From Pyrodictium sp. (GTDB lineage Archaea > Thermoproteota > Thermoprotei_A > Sulfolobales > Pyrodictiaceae), in contig DQUB01000179.1 in NCBI GenBank assembly GCA_015662475.1, positions 1 through 6,157 on the forward strand: 6,157 nucleotides of DNA, read 5' to 3'. Every line of letters starts with the position of its first letter. Position 1 is the stretch's first letter. The notes below the pieces were generated by a model, which was not told where the DNA came from, made no database searches, and saw only the letters and a program-made list of their open reading frames with translations. The translations under genes and the position numbers were made by a program. This document shows positions 1 to 5,137 of the stretch, piece by piece.

Positions 1-300
1 CGCATACACACACGCAACATGCCACTAGCAGACGATGTAGACCTAGAACACATAGCAGAGATAACAGAAGGATACACAGGAGCAGACCTAGAAGCTCTGG
101 TTAGAGAAGCAGCACTACTAGCGTTGAGAGAAGATATTAACTCTACAAGAGTTCGTATGAAACACTTTATGGAAGCATTGAAGCGTGTAAAACCATCACT
201 AACTCCAGAAATGATAAAGTTCTATGAAGAATGGTATGAAAGAGCACGTCAACAGCTACCAGGAAAAACAGCACAAATCAAACCAACAATCTATGCATAA
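1..300 (+). CDS. cdc48: Cdc48/VCP-type AAA+ ATPase, C-terminal fragment
   Basis: This is the 3' end of a gene whose frame is open from base 1, so the start lies outside the window. The 99 visible residues match the end of the second AAA domain (D2) of archaeal Cdc48/VAT unfoldases. The stretch HTRNMPLADDVDL opens the C-terminal helical subdomain. EGYTGADLEALVREAA (visible residues 23-38) carries the Gly-Ala-Asp sensor-2 helix. KPSLTPEMIKFYEEWYE is the usual closing helix. The family is a hexameric cytosolic ATPase that unfolds proteins and can feed the 20S proteasome. The protein ends in Ile-Tyr-Ala, which fits the hydrophobic-Tyr-any (HbYX) proteasome-docking tail. Codons are strongly A-ending (cta, gca, aca, aga, gaa), unlike the downstream genes, as is common for highly expressed genes. 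Family assignment is firm; telling Cdc48 from a close AAA paralogue without the N-terminus is less so. Confidence 0.93.
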   Translation, partial: RIHTRNMPLADDVDLEHIAEITEGYTGADLEALVREAALLALREDINSTRVRMKHFMEALKRVKPSLTPEMIKFYEEWYERARQQLPGKTAQIKPTIYA

Positions 301-326
301 GCTATGCACTAGACTTTCTACAAATC

Positions 327-334
327 TCCTTTTT
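327..334 (+). terminator. T-run, possible terminator of the cdc48 gene
   Basis: A pyrimidine stretch, ctcctttttg, lies about 27 bases after the cdc48 stop codon. Archaeal RNA polymerase often terminates at short T-runs without needing a hairpin, and I see no strong hairpin here. The position between cdc48 and a likely new promoter fits a terminator, but the run is only five T long. Confidence 0.3.
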
Positions 335-361
335 GACACAATGTGTAGAGTCAGTTGCAGA

Positions 362-377
362 GAGATTTTTAACAAAA
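362..377 (+). promoter_or_regulatory. Candidate archaeal BRE/TATA promoter for the winged-helix gene and fen1
   Basis: A purine-rich GAGA followed by TTTTTAACA resembles a weak BRE plus TATA element. Its centre near base 369 is about 24 bases before the ATG at 393. That is the spacing expected if transcription starts at or next to the start codon, giving a leaderless message. A GAGTGAG stretch at 383-389 could instead act as a ribosome binding site on a longer transcript; both cannot be the main mode at once. Confidence 0.35.
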
Positions 378-392
378 AACGAGAGTGAGAAC

Positions 393-632
393 ATGTTTCT
401 TAGGACTAAAACATGGCGAAATCTCCCACTAGAATATCTTATTCTGGAAGAACTTGAGCGTAGGGGTGGACGTGCTAGAGATGCTGAACTCTATGAGGCA
501 ATTAGTAGTCAAACGAATGCAACTTTTTCCGAACTTCTAAAGGCATTAATGAAACTTGAAATGCAAGGTCTTGTAGAAGTAATAGTGGTTAAAGAGGATG
601 TGCGGGAAGTGAGATTAGTAAAGAAAAACTAA
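393..632 (+). CDS. Small winged-helix DNA-binding protein, uncharacterised, upstream of fen1
   Basis: I do not recognise a named family. The 79-residue protein has the shape of a compact winged-helix domain. There is a helix at about 12-24 (PLEYLILEELERR), a GGR turn, and a second helix at 28-37 (ARDAELYEAI). An amphipathic recognition-type helix follows at 44-58 (TFSELLKALMKLEMQ). A strand-wing-strand follows at 60-76, with an acidic turn (KEDVRE) between two runs of beta-branched residues. The N-terminus is basic and there is no signal peptide or membrane segment. I chose the ATG at 393 over an in-frame TTG at 333 because the extra residues look unstructured and ATG 393 has a TATA-like element at the right distance. 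The gene lies 32 bases before fen1 on the same strand, so the two are probably co-transcribed. DNA binding is inferred from the fold; the target is unknown. Confidence 0.78.
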   Translation: MFLRTKTWRNLPLEYLILEELERRGGRARDAELYEAISSQTNATFSELLKALMKLEMQGLVEVIVVKEDVREVRLVKKN

Positions 633-653
633 TGCAACCTTTCTAAGATTGTA

Positions 654-664
654 GAGGGGAGAGT
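654..664 (+). promoter_or_regulatory. Shine-Dalgarno sequence of fen1
   Basis: The purine-rich GAGGGGAGAG directly precedes the GTG at 665. Together with the conserved N-terminal Gly that this start places at residue 2, it supports GTG 665 as the true fen1 start. Confidence 0.6.
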
Positions 665-1717
665 GTGGGTGTTAATATCAGAGAGATTATACCTAAAGAT
701 GCAATCAAAGAAATAGTCCTGGAAGAACTTAGAGGCAAAGTTGTTGCTATAGATGCTTACAATGCTCTTTATCAATTCTTAACGGCTATACGTCAACCAG
801 ATGGTACACCATTAATGGATTCGAAAGGTAGAATAACAAGTCACTTGAGCGGGCTATTTTATAGAACAATAAACTTGATGGAGTATGGAATTAAAGTGGT
901 TTATGTTTTTGATGGTAAACCTCCGGAAATGAAATATATGGAAATAGAACGACGTAAAAAGGTTAAATCAGAAGCAGTTAAGAAATATGAAGAAGCTATA
1001 AGAGCAGGTAAATTAGAAGAAGCCAGAAGATATGCTCAAATGGCATCAAAGCTTACTGATGAAATGGTTGAAGATGCAAAGAGGCTACTAGATGCAATGG
1101 GAGTGCCTTATGTGCAGGCACCTGCTGAAGGCGAAGCGCAAGCAGCATACATGGCTAGGAAAGGTGATGCTTGGTCAGCGGCAAGTCAAGATTATGATGC
1201 ACTTTTGTTTGGTGCTCCCCGTCTAGTGCGTAATTTGGCTATCAGTGGTCGTAGAAAGCTTCCACGTAAGAATGTGTATATTGAGCTTAAACCAGAACTT
1301 TTAGAATTAGAAAAGATACTAAAGGCGTTAGGCATAACTCGAGAACAATTAATATTGATAGGTATCATGATCGGCACTGACTATAATCCGGATGGTGTGA
1401 GAGGAATTGGGCCCAAGACAGCACTCAAAATGGTTAAAGCATACAAAGATCCCTATAAACTGTTAAGGAGCTTACCTAGGGCAGAATTTCCTGTAGATCC
1501 TGAGAAAATATTTAACTACTTCTTGAACCCTCCAGTAACTGACAACTATAAATTAGAATGGCATGAACCTGATGAGAAAAAGATATATGAATTACTAGTT
1601 GTAGAGCATGACTTCTCTCCTGAGCGTGTTAAGAATGCCGTTGAGAGGTTGAAGAAAGCTTATCGCGAGCACTTCAAGGGTAAACAGTTAGGTTTAGACC
1701 TCTGGTTCAGACGTTAA
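665..1717 (+). CDS. fen: Flap endonuclease 1 (FEN1)
   Basis: FEN1 is a structure-specific 5' nuclease that removes 5' flaps during Okazaki fragment maturation and base excision repair. The 350-residue length is normal for archaeal FEN1. All expected metal-binding acidic residues are visible: Asp30 (VAIDAYN), Asp83 (VFDGKPPE), Glu155 and Glu157 (APAEGEAQAAY), Asp176 and Asp178 (SQDYDALLF), and Asp239 (GTDYN). A helix-hairpin-helix-type segment follows (GVRGIGPKTALKMVK, about 244-258). The tail KQLGLDLWFRR holds a PCNA-interacting PIP box: Gln341, Leu344, Trp347, Phe348. The GTG start gives the conserved N-terminus Met-Gly-Val, whose Gly sits near the active site in the family. The gene follows a winged-helix gene in a likely operon, and its TAA shares the palindrome TTAA with the stop of the convergent pcm gene. 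Nothing looks truncated or degenerate. Confidence 0.98.
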   Translation: MGVNIREIIPKDAIKEIVLEELRGKVVAIDAYNALYQFLTAIRQPDGTPLMDSKGRITSHLSGLFYRTINLMEYGIKVVYVFDGKPPEMKYMEIERRKKVKSEAVKKYEEAIRAGKLEEARRYAQMASKLTDEMVEDAKRLLDAMGVPYVQAPAEGEAQAAYMARKGDAWSAASQDYDALLFGAPRLVRNLAISGRRKLPRKNVYIELKPELLELEKILKALGITREQLILIGIMIGTDYNPDGVRGIGPKTALKMVKAYKDPYKLLRSLPRAEFPVDPEKIFNYFLNPPVTDNYKLEWHEPDEKKIYELLVVEHDFSPERVKNAVERLKKAYREHFKGKQLGLDLWFRR

Positions 1718-2379
1718 TCTTTCCATCCATGTTTTCCTATAAGCGGTACGAAAAGACATGGTGTTACCGTTCTATACTCTATGCTGCCATCGCTTTTCTT
1801 GCGTACCACGTAAAGTGTTTGGTTAAATCTATCTCCTATGGGAATGACTATTATACCTTCTGTAGCAAGTTGGTTGATTAGTGGTGGAGGTACTTGGGGT
1901 GCTGCAGCAGTTACAATAATTCTATCGTAAGGTGCAGCAGGTGGGTATCCCATGCTACCATCTCCAATGATAAGCGTTATTTTGTCGAGATAGCCTGTTC
2001 TAGCCAGATTTTTGCGGGCAAAAGCTGCTAATTCAGCAAGTCGTTCGATAGTGTAAACAGCACCTTTCGGACCCACAATTTCAGCAATAACGGCAGCGTG
2101 ATAGCCACTACCGGTTCCAACTTCTAATACACGCATACCAGGTGCTAATTGTGCTTCTTCACACATTAATGCTACCATATGGGGTGCACTTATAGTCTGT
2201 CCGTAGCCTATTGGAAGAGGCGTATCTTCATATGCATAGTCGCGAAGATGGCTAGGAACAAACTCTTCACGAGGCACTTTAAGCATAGCTTCTTTAACTA
2301 TTTTTGAACGTATTACACCTTCTTCAACAAGAGCTTCTACTAGAGCTCGCCTAAGCGTTGAAAAATCACGTTTTACCAT
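1714..2379 (-). CDS. pcm: Protein-L-isoaspartate O-methyltransferase
   Basis: The enzyme uses S-adenosylmethionine to methylate isoaspartyl residues in aged proteins, starting their repair; this is useful at high temperature, where asparagine deamidation is fast. The 221 residues show the family's features in order. VPREEFVP is at 35-42. The substrate-binding GYGQTISAPHMVA is at 58-70. The SAM loop VLEVGTGSGYHAA is at 84-96. The acidic residue that binds the ribose is Glu113 (YTIER). The GDGSMGYPP motif is at 140-148 and the YDRIIVTAAAP strand at 152-162. The C-terminal block CLFVPLIGKHGW is present. The ATG start gives the usual family length, with GGTG on the coding strand about 7-10 bases upstream as a weak ribosome site. 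It overlaps fen1 by 4 bases tail to tail and is divergent from the DUF371 gene across 23 bases. The protein is cytosolic. Confidence 0.97.
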   Translation of the reverse strand: MVKRDFSTLRRALVEALVEEGVIRSKIVKEAMLKVPREEFVPSHLRDYAYEDTPLPIGYGQTISAPHMVALMCEEAQLAPGMRVLEVGTGSGYHAAVIAEIVGPKGAVYTIERLAELAAFARKNLARTGYLDKITLIIGDGSMGYPPAAPYDRIIVTAAAPQVPPPLINQLATEGIIVIPIGDRFNQTLYVVRKKSDGSIEYRTVTPCLFVPLIGKHGWKD

Positions 2380-2402
2380 AGTTTAGCACCGGCGGAGTAC
2401 CG
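2380..2402. promoter_or_regulatory. 23-base divergent spacer between pcm and the DUF371 gene
   Basis: This short spacer must serve both genes. It holds GGCGGAG at 2391-2397, five bases before the TTG at 2403, as the ribosome binding site of the plus-strand gene. In the opposite direction, GGTG on the minus strand (CACC at 2387-2390) precedes the pcm ATG. There is no room for two separate TATA elements, so at least one core promoter must lie inside the coding sequence of the neighbour. I see no convincing TATA box and do not place one. Confidence 0.5.
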
Positions 2403-2951
2403 TTGCCACTATGTGATAGAGTATGTATAGAAGTTTATGTTTGTAGAGGTAGTCCAAACATACAATTACACCATGATACGACATTGGAGTTGGAAAGAGA
2501 GTCTAAAGTGACGCCACGGGGCACATGCATATTTGGTGTGGCCTGTAGACCTCTCACAGGTAGGTGCAAACCGGAAAACGGGTTTGCAAAACTTATACTC
2601 TACTGTTTTAATCCTGTTGAGAAAAAGCATGCATTCTACATTTGTCATGGTTTTGCGCCAAAAGAGCGTAAAGGAGATAGACTTATTGCTAGGAAATCGT
2701 ACTTTGAGGAAAACTCTATTATAGTTGGTTCAAATTGTGTTGCTTCACGTGCAAGACGTGCTTTGGGGAGATGTTGCTCAAGTGCATTCTCTCAGTGTAT
2801 CGCAGTTATAATCTATGCAGTTTGCAAGGATACAAATCCTAAAAATATAACGTCGAGGAGCATAGTCAAGAACCCTCACAACATCTCTAAATGCTGCACT
2901 ACAGAAACTACTCTTCAAAACAGAATTCAATGCTCCTCCAACCAAACTTAG
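2403..2951 (+). CDS. DUF371 family protein with a read-through or frame-disrupted C-terminus
   Basis: DUF371 is a conserved archaeal family of unknown function, usually about 130-145 residues. Its N-terminal signature is clear at residues 15-46: RGSPNI, HHDTTLELE, then VTPRGTCIFGV, matching the family pattern RGHPN...H.TTLE...LTPRGDCIIGV. The C-terminal half also fits, at about 91-121: a GDRLIARKSY block (RKSD/Y in the family), then SNCVASRARRAL, where the family has a helix rich in Ala and Arg. A TTG start at 2403 with GGCGGAG upstream is the only start in this frame before the domain. The domain ends near residue 125 (base 2775). The frame then continues 57 residues antisense to the trm5-family gene, with low complexity and many Cys, which is not expected for the family. 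A lost stop, a frameshift near the GGGG at 2765-2768, or a real extension are all possible. The protein is unusually rich in Cys. Function is unknown. Confidence 0.75.
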   Translation: MPLCDRVCIEVYVCRGSPNIQLHHDTTLELERESKVTPRGTCIFGVACRPLTGRCKPENGFAKLILYCFNPVEKKHAFYICHGFAPKERKGDRLIARKSYFEENSIIVGSNCVASRARRALGRCCSSAFSQCIAVIIYAVCKDTNPKNITSRSIVKNPHNISKCCTTETTLQNRIQCSSNQT

Positions 2952-3791
2952 AACTTCTACATGAGATGTGCCGATTGCATACACGTATAAATGTGTGCAG
3001 CATTTAGCAAGTTTTAATGCTGTTTCTAAAAACCTTGTTGCAGAATGGGGCAGGTTCATTATGATATAATCAAATGCGTTTTTAAGTACCAATGGTAGGT
3101 TTGCAGCATCGAAATTTAATACGAGAATGGGTGTTTTAAGTCTATGTTTGTTTAAGCTTATAGACTCTAGCATTAGTTGAATGGCAGCAGTATTGATATC
3201 GTTTGCAACTACGATTTCTGTTCTTCCTTTAGCCGATATATGTAGTGTAAATCCGCCAATTCCTGCAAACATGTCTAGTACGTGACCTTTAACTTCATTG
3301 GCAACCCTTATGTGCTCTGTTGAGAGACGGGGATTAATGTACGCTTTCTGTATGTCGACGCTAAATATAAGACCATGCTCTTTGTATAGAGTTTTAGTAT
3401 GTTTTTCGCCGTACAGATGTATCAACTTTGCAACTCTCTCTTTGCCGGTTACCAATATTTTAGCATAGATAGTTTTTATGCGAGGATGGACACTTATAAT
3501 ATATTTTGCAATTTCCATTTCTCTACCCTTTACTCTCTCGTCATAAGCTACTATTGCTATATCACCAACAATAACATAAGATGAAAATCCTTTAGGTTTT
3601 GTTTCGATCTTCTTTCGAGGCTCACAGACGCATACTATAATATCGCCAACAAGACTTTCAATGGGCGTCTTTAGCGGTATTAAAACGGCACGGCCAAGCC
3701 TTACAACCCGATATTCTCGTGTAGCAAGGACTCCTATTCTCTTAAGTCTCTTCATTTCATCTTCTGCAAACCTCTTATCAACCGCAAGCAT
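2778..3791 (-). CDS. trm5: Trm5-family tRNA (guanine-37) methyltransferase
   Basis: Trm5 enzymes transfer a methyl group from SAM to N1 of guanine 37, next to the tRNA anticodon. Some archaeal Trm5a members also act in wyosine synthesis, and I cannot settle the subtype. The 337 residues read as a D1-like N-terminal domain, the conserved YVIVGDIAIV strand (72-81), and a middle domain with the GKERVAKLIHLYGE region (116-129). Next come KEHG (137-140), INPRLSTEH (152-160), the SAM loop DMFAGIGGFTL (173-183), NDIN (197-200), and the catalytic-region motif IMNLPHSA (244-251; NLP is diagnostic). The family's closing block is RVLDYAPRRYIF, with YAP at 310-312. A 14-residue Cys-containing tail follows that block. 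I start it at ATG 3791, giving the family's MLAV opening; an upstream in-frame ATG at 3824 would lie inside the NAD kinase gene. EH replaces the more usual ER after the NPRL motif. Confidence 0.9.
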   Translation of the reverse strand: MLAVDKRFAEDEMKRLKRIGVLATREYRVVRLGRAVLIPLKTPIESLVGDIIVCVCEPRKKIETKPKGFSSYVIVGDIAIVAYDERVKGREMEIAKYIISVHPRIKTIYAKILVTGKERVAKLIHLYGEKHTKTLYKEHGLIFSVDIQKAYINPRLSTEHIRVANEVKGHVLDMFAGIGGFTLHISAKGRTEIVVANDINTAAIQLMLESISLNKHRLKTPILVLNFDAANLPLVLKNAFDYIIMNLPHSATRFLETALKLAKCCTHLYVYAIGTSHVEVLSLVGGALNSVLKSSFCSAAFRDVVRVLDYAPRRYIFRICILANCIDYNCDTLRECT

Positions 3792-3813
3792 AATGCAATG
3801 TCGGGAGTCACTA
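3792..3813. promoter_or_regulatory. 22-base divergent spacer between trm5 and the NAD kinase gene
   Basis: The two start codons face away from each other across 22 bases. GGGAG at 3803-3807 lies six bases before GTG 3814 and can serve as the ribosome site for the NAD kinase gene. On the minus strand a CATAAAT element (plus-strand positions 3822-3828, inside the NAD kinase coding region) is about 34 bases before the trm5 ATG. That would place transcription start about 7 bases ahead of the codon, a nearly leaderless message. No ribosome site is visible before trm5. The core promoters therefore probably lie inside the opposite genes. Confidence 0.45.
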
Positions 3814-4641
3814 GTGGTAATCATTTATGCCCGGCCCGATAAACGAGAAGCACTATGGCTTGCTGTTAAAATCTACGAGTATGTGAGACAGTTGGGAGAA
3901 CAGGCATATCTTGACGTAAGTTTATACAGTTATGTTGGTGAAGGTTATTCTTATGACGATTTGCGGTTTACCAACCAAAAACAAGCCATAGTGATAGGAG
4001 GCGATGGCACACTTCTTCACGCAATGCGGCTAATAGGATGTAAGCAAATCGATGTTCTCCCAATAAAGGTTGGACGCCGTGGTAGCTACTACAGAATCAC
4101 AGCCGACAAATGGATTGAAAGTGTTAAAACTCTTATTGAGGGGAACTATAGTGTTGAACTTTTGCCTAGACTAAGAGTAGAAGTATTTACACAATCTAAT
4201 GTTAAAAGGGCTACAGCATTAGCGTTAAATGATGTTGCATTGTTAGCTTTAGGAGCCAAAACCGTTGAATTACAAATAGAAGTTGACGGCACAAATGTAT
4301 ACGATAGCGTTGAGGGAGATGGAGTTCTAGTTGCAACCCCCCAAGGCTCTCACGCTTATAATCTCAGTCTTGGTGGCCCAATATTACTCCCACAAAATGT
4401 TATGGTTATTGTTCCCGTAAACGTAATTGGATATTATCCTCCAATTGTTGTAAATTCTAATAGTACTATTAGAATATATGTGAAGAGGATGTTGCATTCG
4501 CCAAGGCTTATTGTTGATGGATGTAGTATAGCTAGATTAGTTAAAGGAGAACATGTGAACATTATGATGGTTAGTGAGTGTAGTGCGAGGATTGTTAGAG
4601 TTGGGAAGAGCGAATGGAAAAGCGAATATTGTAAGTGGTGA
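3814..4641 (+). CDS. nadK: NAD kinase (ATP-NAD kinase)
   Basis: NAD kinase phosphorylates NAD to NADP and is the only known route to NADP. From GTG 3814 the protein has 275 residues, normal for archaeal members. The N-terminal strand VIIYARPDKREAL matches archaeal openings such as GIVARRDKEEAL, which together with GGGAG at 3803-3807 decides the start. The catalytic GGDGTLLHA lies at 62-70. The GRRG turn is at 87-90, where other kinases have GRLG. The ALNDV motif is at 137-141; NE is the usual pair. The signature GDGVLVATPQGSHAYNLSLG is at 168-187, followed by GP. In that signature, GSHAY replaces the common GSTAY and TPQ replaces TPT, so this is a rather diverged member. An open upstream extension to 3661 is antisense to trm5 and I reject it. 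The stop TGA lies inside the ribosome site of nob1, so the two are very probably one transcription unit. Confidence 0.92.
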   Translation: MVIIYARPDKREALWLAVKIYEYVRQLGEQAYLDVSLYSYVGEGYSYDDLRFTNQKQAIVIGGDGTLLHAMRLIGCKQIDVLPIKVGRRGSYYRITADKWIESVKTLIEGNYSVELLPRLRVEVFTQSNVKRATALALNDVALLALGAKTVELQIEVDGTNVYDSVEGDGVLVATPQGSHAYNLSLGGPILLPQNVMVIVPVNVIGYYPPIVVNSNSTIRIYVKRMLHSPRLIVDGCSIARLVKGEHVNIMMVSECSARIVRVGKSEWKSEYCKW

Positions 4642-4645
4642 AATA
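4637..4645 (+). promoter_or_regulatory. Shine-Dalgarno sequence of nob1 overlapping the NAD kinase stop
   Basis: GGTGA at 4637-4641 is the core anti-16S complement of crenarchaeal mRNAs and includes the TGA stop of the NAD kinase gene. It lies four bases before GTG 4646. This fixes the nob1 start and suggests translational coupling of the two genes. Confidence 0.75.
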
Positions 4646-5137
4646 GTGTACGTTCTCGACACCTCAACGCTGCTAGCGGGCATTCAACTTATGCTAGAAG
4701 GTAGAATGTATGTTACAAGTAGAGTTGTGGGCGAGGTTATAGACTCTGAAAATAGAAGTAAACTTGAGCTTGCAATTAGTCTTGGTAAAGTAAAAGTGGT
4801 TGAACCAAATGACCATTATGTTAGACTAGCCCGTAGAATAGCATTAAGACTTGGTGAACACACATCGTTATCTGACGCTGATATTAGCGTTGCAGCTTTG
4901 GCTTTAGAGTTGAAAGACAGGGGGTACAAGGTTATTGTATTAACAGATGATTATGCATTGCAAAACCTTCTCAAATCATTGGGTATCGAATGTAAAGGTT
5001 ACCGTACACGAGGTATAAGCAGGGTCCAAAAGTACATTATGAAATGTCCTGGTTGTGGATATGTTTCGAAAAAGTGGGGTGAGAAAATATGTCCACGTTG
5101 CGGAACTCAGCTTAAAAAGACTATTGCTACTACTTAG
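4646..5137 (+). CDS. nob1: Nob1, PIN-domain rRNA maturation endonuclease
   Basis: Nob1 cuts the 3' end of precursor 16S rRNA in late small-subunit assembly. The 163 residues give a PIN nuclease domain followed by a zinc ribbon, the archaeal Nob1 layout. PIN metal-binding acidic residues are visible: Asp5 (YVLDTS), Glu30 (VVGEV), Asp77 and Asp79 (LSDADISVAALA), and Asp101/Asp102 (VLTDDYALQNL). A linker, KGYRTRGISRVQKYIMK, leads to the four zinc ligands Cys134, Cys137, Cys149 and Cys152 (CPGCG ... CPRCG). The GTG at 4646 gives the typical N-terminus just before the first catalytic Asp and has GGTGA four bases upstream. An earlier in-frame ATG at 4574 lies inside the NAD kinase gene and would add unrelated residues. 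The 3' end overlaps the NSUN-type gene by 8 bases tail to tail. The protein looks intact. Confidence 0.96.
   Translation: MYVLDTSTLLAGIQLMLEGRMYVTSRVVGEVIDSENRSKLELAISLGKVKVVEPNDHYVRLARRIALRLGEHTSLSDADISVAALALELKDRGYKVIVLTDDYALQNLLKSLGIECKGYRTRGISRVQKYIMKCPGCGYVSKKWGEKICPRCGTQLKKTIATT

Noticed and set aside
333..392. TTG start at 333 for the winged-helix gene
   Set aside because: The added 20 residues show no fold-like pattern, no ribosome site precedes the TTG (only T-rich sequence), and the region looks like terminator plus promoter.
2513..2588. Three neighbouring hairpins (GCCAC/GTGGC, CCTGT/ACAGG, GCAAACC/GGTTTGC) resembling a tRNA cloverleaf or a small RNA gene
   Set aside because: The anticodon-like loop has 9 bases, the third stem is 8 bases without a TTC-type T-loop, and there is no acceptor stem. 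The region is coding for the DUF371 protein.
2725..2745. GGTTCAAAT resembling a tRNA T-loop
   Set aside because: The flanking bases do not pair into a T-stem and no other tRNA arms surround it; it lies in the DUF371 coding region.
3661..3813. Possible N-terminal extension of NAD kinase from an ATG at 3661 or 3793
   Set aside because: The extra residues are antisense to conserved Trm5 sequence and do not resemble NAD kinase; GTG 3814 has a ribosome site and gives the family N-terminus.
3792..3824. Trm5 start at the upstream ATG (3824)
   Set aside because: It would add 11 unrelated residues, overlap the NAD kinase gene and swallow the TATA-like element; ATG 3791 gives the family's MLAV start.
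4574..4645. nob1 start at ATG 4574
   Set aside because: It lies within NAD kinase coding sequence. Nob1 proteins begin just before the first catalytic Asp, and GTG 4646 has GGTGA at proper spacing.
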